From positions 92,080,520 to 92,144,519 of the forward strand of contig NC_058339.1 in assembly GCF_905475395.1 (NCBI RefSeq): 64,000 nucleotides of DNA, written 5' to 3'. The translations under genes were made by a program, and so were the position numbers. Under the pieces are notes generated by a model that was given only the letters and a program-made list of their open reading frames with translations, made no database searches and was not told where the DNA came from. The DNA is from Chrysoperla carnea (lineage: Eukaryota; Arthropoda; Insecta; Neuroptera; Chrysopidae). This document shows, one piece after another, positions 12,271 through 23,925 of the stretch. Positions within the stretch are counted from its first letter, which is position 1, and every line of letters begins with the position of its first letter.

Positions 12271-15200
12271 ATTGATATTCTATTGTTCGAGACTAATACA
12301 AAATTTTTTTTTATTTGTTATTCAGGTATCTTCAGATTTAATGTCGCCCTTACCGAATATTGTCACTAATTTTAAGTTTGAAACGTAATTTGATATTTTT
12401 CAGGCTTTCTGATAGAGATAATGGGTTATGAGATTTTCCCAAGAGAAACGTTACCTTAATCTCTCTCAAAATTCTGCCATTGATAAAACTAGCATCAATT
12501 TTTTTTTTTTTTTTTTTGCAACATGACCTTAAAACAAATATCCACAACATGTTAGATTATAATTTAGAATGTTTTTTACTGTTTTTGTCAGTTATTTTCA
12601 TATTAAAATTTTTGTTGGTTGTAGCTCACTCAGATCACGAACGCGTGGCAGCGCGGCAGGTGTAAAATAAAAAAATGTATATTTGATTTTATATGCATAT
12701 AAAGTAAATAAAATTTACCCTTCGAGCAAACATTCAAATGTGAGGGGAGATAAATAGTACTCGAAAATACGCATAGTTACACAAAATTTATTTAAATTGT
12801 TTTAAAAACAACAGAAACTGTTATATTGACATTGTTATTTCCATATGGAAATTTTTTATTTTAATTAAGAAAAGTAGTGAATGGTTGGCTACAGTTACAT
12901 GAAAAGACTTCGTACGATTGCATGGAAAAATGGCTCTCTGTGAAATTTGTTCAAACCGCCCCTAAAATGTTCTTTGGATCATTCTAATCAAAAGCTATCA
13001 TGACCACAAAATTTGTATCCGGTAGTTTTCGAGTTTTTCAATAAGGGGTAGTTTTCACCCCCTTAGGATAAAAAGCGCCCTTCGAAATGATATAGATTTT
13101 GAATAGGATGGTAAGTAGAGCTTATTTCCAAAATTTCAACAAAATCGATTCTGTTACTTGGATTTCGGAGGTTGTACCCTATTTTCAGCTTCATTCCACG
13201 GAGTACATAATTGAATGTTATATATTAATAAATAATTTTTTATCCTTCTTTATAATCCAGTAACTTTATGCATCAGAGCTTACGTCAGATTCGGTTGTGT
13301 CAATGAATAATGAATAATCCAAGTTTGGCAAACTGGAACGCTGAACGCAACTTTATCAAAAAACGGAAAAAAATCGTGAATATTTCGATTTTTTTCTGAT
13401 TTTGACGATTATAACCTTAAAAGGCTATAATATAAATTTTAATAGTACCTTTTGAGAACGTTTTAAAAATAGACTAAATTTGCTACAATATCAGACTAGT
13501 ATTGTCTCTGTAGTTTCCGAGATAAAGCTTTTCAAACTACTAAAGGCATAGATGAAGAGGAAATGTTCTGGTTTCAATGAGGATTTTGAAGAAACGTAGC
13601 TGGAATGCATAACATCTGATTCTTTGGCTCTGCCACATTTGTTGTAAAAATTTTCACGTTGGTTTGAAAGCGCAGCAAGTCAAAATCTCGACCAACGACT
13701 ACTATTATACATAAGTAGAGGTCACAGTTACAGCTGTAGTGGTGATGAGCCTACCAACATCTTCCTCGAAAGAACTTGAATGTTGTATTCCCATTTTTGT
13801 CGTCAGTAAGTTTATGAAACGAATCTCGTTTTTGTCATTTGACAAGAATTTCTATTGAGGTACCTGTGCCATGGTTTTCTAATCAATTATTATCTCTGTC
13901 GATGGGTGGGACTTGGCTCTTTGTAGACGCTCAGAGCTCTTTGTTCTTTTTCTGAAAAATTGTAAAGTTTAATTTTTTTTTGAAAAGCTTAGTCCACTTT
14001 AAAAACTTCCAGAGAAGATACTATCAAAAACTATTCCTTTAGGGTTATAATCGCTCGGGACCACAAACTTGGTTTATTTATTGAGCCAACATCATAAATA
14101 ACTTTGCAAAACCCCTTACTTTCAGGTGACAAAGTTACTGGACTGTATATCAAAAAATTAGATAGTTAACTTCTGAAGGTTTAACGAATTATCTCTTCTT
14201 AAGGTTTAAATTTTGTATTCATTAGACAGTTGAACTGTAATTTAAGTAAAAGTAAAATATAGTTAAAATTGAAGAGAAGTAAATCATTCTTTTTTTTCTA
14301 ATCAAAATATGATCACAATCGTATCGTCAGGATATCTTGGTTTGAAATCTTGTATTGAATTTCTTACAAAATACTTTTGATTAAATTTTGTAAAAGATTT
14401 TAAAATGTTGTGAGTAGAGATGCTAGACTAGTCAATAAGCACCATTTTGGGTCGTACTTTACCTAGTACTGGGAATATTATGATCAAAGTGTCATTTGAT
14501 TCGGAATTATATTTAGAAACTTTTCGGGTACAAATTATAAAGTTATGATAAAAGTTACAAAAGTTATAAACAATTTAGAAACAAAAAATTTTAAATATAT
14601 TCAGTTTCACGTACTACTTAAATATAAATGCACAAAATCCTTACAAAAAAAGAGAGCGGAAGTGCCGCCATTTTGAAAAAAACCGTTTTGGTCTATATCT
14701 CCATAATCGTGCACTTTAGATCAATAATGGTAATAAAGTTTATTGTTAATTATTAAATTTTCTATCTGTTTTGCCTTTTTTTTTAACTATATAAAAAATT
14801 CCAACGGGTATTCACTGCTTTTGCAAGTAAGAAGGCAAATTCTACCTGCAAATGACGTTAAATTTCAGTATGATACTAATTTGTATTTTTTTTTTTTTTT
14901 TTTATTAAATCAAGAAAAACTAAATAAATAAATAATGCTGGAAAAGCAGGTATTTTCAAGAGATTTTGAAATTGATTCTTCTGGCCTTTGTTTTATTTCC
15001 AAAATTGAGTACTGTATCTAAAAAAATGATTGATTCGCTTCTAAACTTTTTAAGGTGTTTCGATACCAAAACGATAGTGTTCCAAAAAAAACTGAAATTT
15101 TGTGTGTCAATTAATAAGTATTGAATACGCCTTTTGTATAAATTTCAACCCGATTCTCTCTTTGTACGGTTTACGACAAATTAATTATTAAAAACAACTC

Positions 15201-16079
15201 TTTTAACTTGGTCGTATTTGAAGAAGTCGTAATAAATGTTGGTTTTTTTGTGTATAAAAATGCTAAACTTTTTTTGGTCAAAACACTGATTTTGATTATT
15301 AATTTCTCCTAAACCGTTCAGACAATCGATATGAATTTTTCACAAAAGACGTATAAAAGGATGATTACTTAATAAATGAAATTTCTAATTTTTTTCATTT
15401 TTTTGGTATCGAAATAGGTACCTAAAATGAAAGGACTTATATTACACAAAAAAAAAAAAAAAATTAAAGCTTCGATAAGGGTTGTATGGTAACAACATAT
15501 TTAAAACTTGTGTAGGAACTAACTTACTAAATAACAATAAGCTGTTGCGTAATAAAATGGTCACAAATCCGATCATCAATATTGAACTAATAATTAGTTC
15601 ATAGATATTCTAGATAGTTAAAGTTATATAGAACTATTAAAGTTTTCTAAATCTAGAATTATATTAGGTAGATGGATTTTGATTGAGTCTTTCTTTAACA
15701 TCATTGTTTGATAATAGCTGTTGCTATGTATTAAACATTCGATATAGATACATATCAAATTGTTGATCAAAGCAGTGAAATCGGATTTGATTATACAAAA
15801 ATTTGTGAGTATATTTTTTCTTTCTAATCAGCTTATCAATCTGAATTATTATTAGAGCTCAAAAAATATTTAACGATTAGATGCATGGTAATCAAAATAT
15901 TATAAAAAGTATTATCAAAGATAATAATAGATCAATTTTGGTGATAATTTGGTGACATTAACACACAAGTATTTTACTTTAGAGGGGAAAATACATTTAC
16001 GTATCATCAGGGGTGGGTTGGATGTTCTGCCTGGTATGTCGGACTAGAAAATGTCCACACTGACTAAAAACCTCCTCTG
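12271..16079. other. AT-rich intergenic DNA
   Basis: No exon with convincing coding content was found. There are poly-T runs at 12499-12519 and 14887-14902. The motif CCAGTAACTTT appears at 13258 and in inverse near 14132, which may mark the ends of an old inverted-repeat element, but the support is weak. Confidence 0.45.
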
Positions 16080-16394
16080 CATTACTTCAATTTAGCATTA
16101 CTTCAATCCAGATATGGACTAATATGCTTGCTGGGTTTTTGCTATGGTTCCTTCGGTACTGGCTCCAAAGTGTTTTCAGCGTTCGCATACGAAAAAGGTG
16201 TCCTCAGCGTCGTCGGTTTGGTACGAGCAGTACTTGCACATGAGGGTATGGTGGAGACACAATTTATTCTTTCCAAGTAACTGACAAATTGTGACGTCAG
16301 CCTTCATAACATCTATCACGTAATCCCTTTTGGTCAGTGATATTCGAGTATTTTCAATCACGAGATTTTGACAAATAAAAAGAAAACCTTCCAA
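16080..16394 (-). pseudogene. Relic of non-LTR retrotransposon ORF2 C-terminus
   Basis: The - strand open frame at 16394-16176 ends in a cysteine-rich part (CKYC ... DAEDTFFVCER). It fits the C-terminal zinc-knuckle-like region that follows the reverse transcriptase in R1/Jockey-type non-LTR elements (pattern C-x2-C ... H/D-T-x-F-x-C). Stop codons follow, and no reverse transcriptase core is visible around it, so it is a short dead fragment. The family assignment rests only on this motif pattern. Confidence 0.45.
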
Positions 16395-16475
16395 ATGTAA
16401 TTTAAAAAATACAGTATAATATTAATTTTTGTCTCTTTGATGGTTTAAAAAGTATTGGAAGGTCAAACAGCTCGA

Positions 16476-16906
16476 AAAAAAGGTACACTATAAACTGCAA
16501 CCGAGCCAAACCATCAAAGTTGGATCTTATAGTCAGAAAATCGACGAAGTGTACCGAAAATTGCGAAAGTAGTAGCCGGCACTGGTCAACAGAAGAAGTC
16601 CGATTCTTCTCAAAGAAAACGCCCATCCGCAGCTTTTACTATCCGAAAATTCAACGTTCCATCATTACCAGTTCTGCTTCTGCCTCTCCTCAGATCTCTC
16701 GCCAACCGACTTTCATCTTTCCAAGCACTTCGATATCTTTCTCACTGGTAGAATCTTCGTCAATCCGGACCAGGCAAAAACAGCTTTAGTCGACTTCATC
16801 GAATTCCCAACACCCAATTTTTATGTTGACAGAATTAATCGATTTGTGTTACGTTGGCAAAAGTGCACTGATTCAAACGAGACTTATTTTGACCAAATAG
16901 ATTAAT
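16476..16906 (+). pseudogene. Degraded mariner transposase C-terminal fragment 1
   Basis: In broken frames the sequence reads like the second half of a mariner transposase: a VHY ... QTIK start, a KIDEVYRKL segment, then LSPTDFHLS (matching the third catalytic aspartate region PxDxHLF), TGRIFVNPDQAK and a final WQKCTDSNETYFDQ. There are two stop codons near 16570 and a frame change around 16580-16680. The N-terminal DNA-binding part and the first catalytic residues are missing. It is closely related to the fragment at 17508-17875. Confidence 0.65.
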
Positions 16907-17395
16907 TTAACTATCTCCCGGATGGCCGGAGCTTGGAGATGGTAACCTTATAAGCTGTGTACAATATTGTAATTAATCAAATAGAGAGAGTTTTTTAGGT
17001 TGAAATTTAATTCTTTTAGATGGCATACTGGCATAAAATAAACTTCTTATAATTTCATCGTTCTTGAGCTACTTATAGCCGTCTAGAACCCTTTTTTCCA
17101 AACTTATTTAGGTTATTCGATTGACTCACACACAATATATTTGCATAACAAGTTATAAGGTCAAACCATTTTATAAAGTTTGTCACCATATCTACTTAAT
17201 GTAATGTTTATGATAAAGGATTAAAGTGTTAGAGCTATCTATCGAGCATCATTTTAAGGATAAGGACTAAAGACTGATATTGATACGAAAAACAAATATA
17301 ACGTACAAGTTTTAACTTCCTATGTATAAAATATTAAAAACTTTATAGGCAGTTGTTGAGATTATATCTTATATATATATATATATCAACGATCT
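16907..17395. other. AT-rich DNA between two mariner relics
   Basis: No supported feature except a short TA run at 17369-17386. Confidence 0.5.
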
Positions 17396-17486
17396 TGGAA
17401 ATGGCTCCAACGATGAAAATGAGTATGTAGGGGTTTTTTGGGGCGATAAGTCGATCTAACAAGGTTTCATGTTAAAAAAACGTCGT
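17396..17486 (+). repeat. Composite repeat CR, segment A (left part)
   Basis: The block ATGGCTCCAACGATGAAAAT to AACAAGGTTTCATGTTAA, with GTAGGGGTTTTTTGGGGCGA inside, is found in inverse orientation at 23834-23925. There it runs directly into the segment that corresponds to 18457-18641. Here the two segments are about 970 bp apart, with a mariner relic between them. Confidence 0.7.
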
Positions 17487-17507
17487 TCACGTCAAAAACG
17501 TCGGAAA

Positions 17508-17875
17508 GGTCCAAAAGCTCGAAAGGTGATTCACTATAACTTTCTGCAAACAGGCCAAATCATCACAGCCAAGTGCTTTTGTAAGGAAATCGACGAAATG
17601 TACCGAAAATTGCATCTGAAAATCACTGTCCGAAAATTAAACGTTCTACCTTACCCACCATACTCCACAAACATCTCGCCAACCGACTTCCATCTTTTCA
17701 ATCACTTCGGTAACTTTCTTACCGATAGAACCTTCGCCAATCAAGACCAAGCAAAAACAACCTTCGTCGACTTCATAGAATCCCGAGCAAACAATTTTTA
17801 TGCCAACGGAATTAATCGACTTGTGTTTTATAAAAACGGACAAAACTTTTGGAACCACCAATACTATGAACCTTA
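17508..17875 (+). pseudogene. Mariner transposase C-terminal fragment 2
   Basis: An open frame of about 120 residues matches the C-terminal half of mariner transposase: VIHYNFLQTGQIITA, the EIDEMYRKL segment, PPYSTNISPTDFHLF with the third catalytic aspartate, a linker FVDFIESRANNFYANGI and the C-terminus ending FWNHQYYEP. A normal mariner transposase is about 345 aa, so the first half, with the HTH domain and the first two catalytic aspartates, is gone. The stop is intact but no TIRs were found. Fragment 1 at 16.5 kb belongs to the same family. Confidence 0.75.
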
Positions 17876-18401
17876 AATATAATGATGAAAAGTATGCAAT
17901 CAATTGTGAAGACATTTTGGGACTAAACGAGCTAAATTTTTAATGGCAATTTAATTGTATTACAAATAAAAATTGTCCAGTTGGTTTCATTTACACACAA
18001 CTCACCTAACACAATGAATGGTTTTTTAGTCAGCTTTATAATAGATGCTAATTTCACCAAAAATAATTAGCTTATGTAAGCCATTTTATATTATTTTAAC
18101 ACTTCAAAAAACCTATTATTTAATCTAACAGTCATTATTAAGTGTATTCAGGCTGAATGTTTCAGAACTACAGGGTGGCTTGTGTAAATTGATTGACATG
18201 CTTGAAACTCGAAAAATAACTTTTATCGATAAAAATGCTTCAAGCGAAAAATGTTGTTTAAGCGCACATCTACGCAGGTCTTAAACTTAACCTTGGTTTT
18301 CTAGTTCAATTAAAACCTCTCTCTACTTCATACCTGGTAATCGATAGATGAATACTTTAAATTAGAAAATTATTATCTTATATATTTAAACGAGCAATTC
18401 T

Positions 18402-18449
<48 letters not shown>

Positions 18450-18456
18450 GCAAAAT
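17876..18456. other. AT-rich DNA ending in a TA microsatellite
   Basis: The (TA)n tract occupies about 18404-18445. TACAGGGTGGCTTGTGT near 18170 looks like the end of a Tc1/mariner-type MITE, but no matching right end was seen. Confidence 0.5.
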
Positions 18457-18641
18457 ATACATCGCAAAATATGACTCTTCCTGACATCTTTTGGTGTATA
18501 TCGTAGTTAATGAAATACAATGCAAATTATAACTCTTCCTGACATCTATTGGTGTATATCGTAGTTAATGAAATAAAATACATTACCGGGACATTCAAAT
18601 TGGTATTTGTGTGGAGACATTTAAAACGGTCTTCTATTAGT
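18457..18641 (+). repeat. Composite repeat CR, segment B
   Basis: About 185 bp are mirrored at 23620-23803. Inside, the phrase ACTCTTCCTGACATCT plus GGTGTATATCGTAGTTAATG occurs twice in tandem at a spacing of about 60 bp. The segment ends at ACGGTCTTCTATTAGT. Confidence 0.7.
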
Positions 18642-19099
18642 ATGTTTTTCCGCAAACCGTACAGTTTAGGCAAAAACGGACTGAAAAATTTTACCCAAAA
18701 TAATTTTTCGTATCAAAATTGTTATTTCATATAATTGTTTTTGCGAAAAAAAAAAAATTCCCAAAAAATCCAATAAAAGTGGTTTGCTTTTCTATAAAAA
18801 CCATTTTTTTTCAAATTGGATTAACATACCCACAAAAAGCTAGATTTTTGCTCTCAGTTACTCTCTAACATATTCGGTTTATAAAAAAAAATTTTTTTTG
18901 TTTGCTTATTGTTTCCGTATTTATAAAAAGCAACTTTATAATATAAAGTGTTTACATAATGTTTGTTAGTTATGTATCAGAGTGAGGTTTTAATAACACG
19001 ATACCGGTCGCGGTGTAAGATATATGTGTCTTTGAAACATTTTTCATATGAAGCATTTTTCTCGAGCAAATTTATTTATCGAATTTCAAGCATATATCA
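18642..19099. other. AT-rich DNA
   Basis: Nothing recognisable beyond A and T runs. Confidence 0.5.
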
Positions 19100-19672
19100 A
19101 TTTTAAAACAAGTGAAAACAAACAATTGACTGAGTTAATTGTTGAAATACCATGTATAGGCAGTGTTGATTACTCTTTCACATTACACATACATACATGT
19201 CACACATATACCACTAGTTCGATTTACATCTAGGCATATAAATATCGTGAGTATGACAAAGTACATGCGTTAATAAATGCATCTAAGTAAGAGATATTAT
19301 AGATGTTATATGAAATTGCAAAAAAGACTTCGATGGCTTCGATGGTATCGTGGCTTCGATGTCTTTTCAGCTATACAACAGTTCTTCTGTTGTGTGCCTG
19401 CATAGAGTGGGAGAGAACACATGTAAATAATACTGCTCACTTAGATGCATTATATAAAAATTTCAGCTTGATATGTTTTTTCGTTTTTTAGTTATCGTGA
19501 TGACAGATGGACAGACGACAGATAGACAGATCGAAAATGGACTAATTTAATGATTTTATGAACACCTATACCTAAATTTTGTTCATAGCATCAATATTTT
19601 TAAGCGTTACAAACTTGGGACAAAACTTAGTATACCTGGTATCGTATATTTCATATACATAAACTAAAGTAC
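19100..19672 (+). repeat. DR-A copy 5
   Basis: The head (AAGTGAAAACAAACAATTGA, ATACCATGTATAGGCAGTGT) occupies 19108-19200 and the tail (TTTTAAGCGTTACAAACTTG) 19440-19672. The middle is replaced by unrelated sequence. The tail abuts the satellite array. Confidence 0.65.
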
Positions 19673-19675
19673 ATA

Positions 19676-20612
19676 AACAAAAAATCGAAAAAAATTTATG
19701 GTTTCTGATTTGAATGAAACTTAGTATATAAGGTAATTTTGACCCAAAAAATTCAAAAATCGTATTCATTTGATGATTGGAAGCATAGTTGTTGAAATAT
19801 CACCCATTATCCCATATTTTGGCTCGATATCTCCGAAACTAGTTTCCTAATCGTTATATAAATACGATTTTTGTAAATTATGGGTCAAAATTACCTTATA
19901 AACAGAGTTTTATCGAAATCGGAGCCAACATTTTTTTTTTCGATTTTTTCGATTTTTGTAAAGGGGTACCCCTTAAAAAAATTCCAAAAAATCGAAAAAA
20001 ATTGATGGTTTCTGATTTGGATAAAACTTAGTATATAAGGTAATTTTGACCCAAAAAATTCAAAAATCGTATTCATTTGATGATTGGAAGCATAGTTTTT
20101 GAAATATCACCCGTTATCCCATATTTTGGCTCGATATCTCCGAAACTAGTTTCCTAATCGTTATATAAATACGATTTTTGTAAATTATGGGTCAAAATTA
20201 CCTTATAAACAGAGTTTTATCGAAATCGGAGCCAACATTTTTTTTCGATTTTTTCGATTTTTGTAAAGGGGTACCCCTTAAAAAAATTCCAAAAAATCGA
20301 AAAAAATTGATGGTTTCTGATTTGGATAAAACTTAGTATATAAGGTAATTTTGACCCAAAAAATTCAAAAATCGTATTCATTTGATGATTGGAAGCATAG
20401 TTGTTGAAATATCACCCATTATCCCATATTTTGGCTCGATATCTCCGAAACTAGTTTCATAATCGTTATATAAATACGATTTTTGTAAATTATGGGTCAA
20501 AATTAACTTATAAACAGAGTTTTATCGAAATCGGAGCCAACATTTTTTTTCGATTTTTTCGATTTTGTATAAAGGGGTACCCCTTAAAAAAATTCCAAAA
20601 AATCGAAAAAAC
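19676..20612. repeat. Satellite: three tandem ~306 bp palindromic units
   Basis: Three units start near 19684, 19990 and 20296. The phrase ATGGTTTCTGATTTG begins at about 19698, 20005 and 20310, giving spacings of 307 and 305 bp. The copies are nearly identical. Each unit is itself an imperfect inverted repeat: the GGTAATTTTGACCC block and the ATCGAAAAA...GATAAAACT block are both mirrored in its second half. A self-complementary AAGGGGTACCCCTT motif marks the unit junctions at about 19966, 20268 and 20573. Confidence 0.85.
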
Positions 20613-20671
20613 CAATACTTGTAATTTTGGAATAATTAATAATTTTGAATGGAATATGCAAAGTTACGCAA

Positions 20672-20975
20672 AGTTAATTTTTGATAAGGAACATTTTTTA
20701 CATTTAAACTTTTGTTCTATCTCTATCGGTTTACAAGATGGGTCCTACGGACCCAAGACCCAAGACGAACTTGACCTCACTTTTTACGTCCTGAGTACGC
20801 TGTAAAAATTTCAGCTTGATATCTTTTTTCGTTTTTGAGTTATCGTGTCCACAGACGGACGGACGGACGGACGGACGAACAACCGGAAATAGACTAATTA
20901 GGTGATTTTATGAACACCTATGACAAAATGTTTTTCCTAGCATCATTATTTTTAAGCGTTACAAACTTGGGACTA
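20672..20975 (+). repeat. DR-A copy 6 (both ends truncated)
   Basis: It contains the GATAAGGAACATTTTTTAC block, the AGACCCAAGACGAACTTGAC block, a GGAC microsatellite at about 20855-20880 and part of the tail. Together with copy 5 it brackets the satellite array. Confidence 0.65.
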
Positions 20976-22000
20976 AATTGTTTCTAGAGATAATTGGTTT
21001 ACCTTAAAAATGTTTAACATATTCAATCGACTTTATTCAATTGATCAACCGTCATAAGACGAAATAACATGGCCGCTACACATTTAAAAACTGAAAACTT
21101 GGAATCTCAATATAATATATTTTTAGATATTTTCTCATATAGAGTAAAATACCCTATTTAGAGAAGAGATTTCATCATAAAACGCAAAAACATGGCATAG
21201 AGGAGGTAAAGTTCGCTCCAGTTGCCAGACGATTTTAAGAACTGTTATCGAACTAGAACAAATTGATAAATGTGAGCTCCTGAAAGATCCTGTATATTGA
21301 ACAATAAGGTGTACCATAATTTTGAAAGGCAAACCACTATTGTTTGAAGAGAAGAAGAGTTTATAATATATATAAGTGTACTTTCTAGTAAAGTGCTATA
21401 CACACATAACTTCCACTATATGTTAGCTAGAAATACGTACCTACCCACGAGCGTACTATGAAGCTTGAATTTGTTAGCACATTGCTATCGTAGCTGTAGA
21501 CACTAAAATATATTGTATATGTACAAAGTGAACCTCTTCGAATTATCGTTAATAACTGACTGCTATGAATAAAAACTGAAAAGAAAAAAAAAAACAAGTC
21601 CAGCAGTTTATTGTATAGCGACTTTAATAGTCGGAATCCATTAAAATCAAGACCGGCTCAAATCTTCCCAATAATTGGTCCCGAAAGTCGATATACAAAC
21701 TACTGAACTGGTTTTGTTTCTTTTCAGTTTTTATTTAACGTAGTCGGGTTTTTTATTTTTTAAATTAATTTTACACTTTTTAGTTAGTTTTTCAAATATG
21801 AATGATACCCCACTTAACTTAGTTCGTCGACTTTCCATTTTAGCTTATATATGTATGTTTTTTCTATTGTAGCGCTATAGAGATCAATCGCGTAAGCCCA
21901 TTTTAATGATTCTCAATCGATTTATCTATTTAATAGGAATTCAATGATTCCCTCATTTAGCATAGTTTGTCGACTTTCTTTTTCTTCTTTTTGACAATAT
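20976..22000. other. AT-rich intergenic DNA
   Basis: No exon or complete element is visible. AAACAAGTCCAGCAGTTTATTG near 21593 and the inverse AACTACTGAACTGG near 21698 may be ends of a small degraded element. Confidence 0.45.
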
Positions 22001-22593
22001 TATGGCACGCCATTTTACTATTTAATGTTCGAAAAAAAATGATCGTAATAATAATACATTATTATTATGTTATCATCATAATAATAATGTATTATTATTA
22101 TGTACATAATTTTAATTCAATCATTTTTATTATGTACATAATTTTAATTCAAACATTTTTATTATGTACATAATTTTAATTCATATTAAATAGTAAAACG
22201 GCGTGCCATATATTTCCATTATGAACATAATTTTAATTCAATCATTTTTATTATGTACATAATTTTAATTCTCTATTTCCATTATGTACATAATTTTAAT
22301 TCAATCATTTTTTTTTTATCTAATTCAAATAAAATTAACTGATTTATTATTATGTATCATCATAATAATAATACATTTTTATTATGATGATAACATAATA
22401 AAAATGTTATCATCATAATTTTAATTCTCATCTCTCTTTGCTCATCTTATCTTATATCAATCTCTCTTTTACTAAGATTTATTTTACAAAATATAAAATA
22501 TAAAATATAAAATTTCTGATTGAAAAAAAATAATTAATTAATTTTTTTTCTCGATAAAAATTAGCCTATTAAATAGTAAAATGGCGTGCCATA
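22001..22593. mobile_element. TIR element with internal minisatellite
   Basis: 25 bp terminal inverted repeats (left TATGGCACGCCATTTTACTA..., right 22569-22593) are flanked by the direct repeat CAATAT at 21995-22000 and 22594-22599. A third, inverse copy of the TIR lies inside at 22186-22210. The interior is a minisatellite built on TTATGTACATAATTTTAATT (five or six units, about 22099-22315) plus ATAATA repeats that form hairpins. It has no coding capacity. The apparent 6 bp target duplication does not fit the usual large superfamilies. Confidence 0.7.
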
Positions 22594-22644
22594 CAATATG
22601 GCATCTGGTGGTCACCATATTTAATATTCATTACTACCATATCT

Positions 22645-22745
22645 TCAATAGCACTCACAAGGTTAAGACAAATCGGTTGGCCTAAGAATAATCAATATAG
22701 GTCCACACGTTTGGTCTCTATTGTGCCTTAGAGGAATACAAATAC
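22645..22745 (+). repeat. Dispersed repeat fragment shared with the transportin intron
   Basis: The block CACAAGGTTAAGACAAATCG ... GTTTGGTCTCTATTGTGCC is matched in inverse orientation at about 54565-54665 inside the Tnpo intron. Confidence 0.55.
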
Positions 22746-22754
22746 ATACATATA

Positions 22755-23518
22755 TAGTGTGTCCCCGGATAGAGGTAACCATACTTGTAAATTTTCTTAT
22801 TTTGCATTTTAAGAAAAACAGTCATTCTTTATAAGAAGTTTTGCTTATTCTGAAAGGTATGTAAGAATATTTAAAACTTCTTAATAACATACAGAGTAGC
22901 CCAAAAATTGAAATCACTATTTTTCTTTTTGGTAATCTACCTTTCTTTTTTATAAATTGGCGAAATGTTACTAAGAAAAGTTTCTCGCAATTAACAATTA
23001 TGACTCAAGATATCTAGAAAATATCACTATACAAAATGTCAAGAAGATTCGAGCACTTTAATTATAGCATCATTTTTTATTTGAACAAAAGCTGTAATTA
23101 TAAAAAAAACGAAACAAAGAAAATAATAATAAATCAATTAACATGTACTATCCGAGAGTGTATTTTTTTGTGGACTAGTTTAGAAAATTAAAAAGAAAAT
23201 TTATTTTCTCGGATAAACATTCACTAAGATTGGAATTGTCAAAGTTGAAAAGATCTTCTTGAAATAGAGTCATAATTGTTAATTTTGAGTAACTTTTTTT
23301 AGTAACATTTTGTCAACTTATAAAAAGGAAGGGAATTTCACCAAAAAAAAAAATAGTGATACCAAATTTTTAGCTACCCTGTACATTATTTAGAAGTTTT
23401 AAATATTCCTACATACTTTTCATAATAAGCAAAACTTCTTATAAAGAATGACTTTTTTTCTTAAAATGAAAAATAAGAAAATTTACAAGTATAGTTACCT
23501 CTATCCGGGGACACACTG
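22755..23518. mobile_element. Palindromic MITE, Tc1/mariner-like ends
   Basis: Long inverted arms of about 280 bp begin with GTGTGTCCCCGGATAGAGGT at the left and the inverse, ACCTCTATCCGGGGACACAC, at the right. The right end reads CAGTGTGTCCCC inward and is followed by TA, which fits a TA target site. Arm similarity decays toward the centre near 23135. No transposase frame is present. Confidence 0.75.
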
Positions 23519-23576
23519 TATATACTCAGTATCACAAAAAATGCACGGAAAACATATAATATTATAATATCTGGAT

Positions 23577-23594
23577 GACCGAGCTTTGCTCGGT
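23577..23594. other. GC hairpin GACCGAGCTTTGCTCGGT
   Basis: A self-complementary GC-rich motif lies next to composite repeat segment B. Such 'GAGC-TT-GCTC' hairpins mark one end of several insect repeat families, so it may be the true end of the composite repeat. Confidence 0.45.
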
Positions 23595-23619
23595 ATTCTT
23601 AAAAAGACACAAATTTTAT

Positions 23620-23925
23620 CACTAATAGAAGACCGTTTTAAATGTCTCCACACAAATACCAATTTGAATGTCCCGGTAATGTATTTTATTTCATTAACTA
23701 CGATATACACCAATAGATGTCAGGAAGAGTTATAATTTGCATTGTATTTCATTAACTACGATATACACCAAGATGTCAGGAAGAGTCATATTTTGCGATG
23801 TATGTTTCAGTTTTTCATGAAAAAACGAATAAAACGACGTTTTTTTAAAATGAAACCTTGTTAGATCGACTTATCGCCCCAAAAAACCCCTACATACTCA
23901 TTTTCATGAAAATCGTTGGAGCCAT
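23620..23925 (-). repeat. Composite repeat CR, contiguous copy
   Basis: On the - strand segment A (23925-23834) is followed after about 30 bp by segment B (23803-23620). These are the same blocks that lie at 17396-17486 and 18457-18641. This is the uninterrupted version of the repeat. Confidence 0.7.

Noticed and set aside
22001-22450. CRISPR-like regularly spaced repeats
   Set aside because: The repeats are a minisatellite inside a TIR element of a eukaryotic genome; spacers are not unique.
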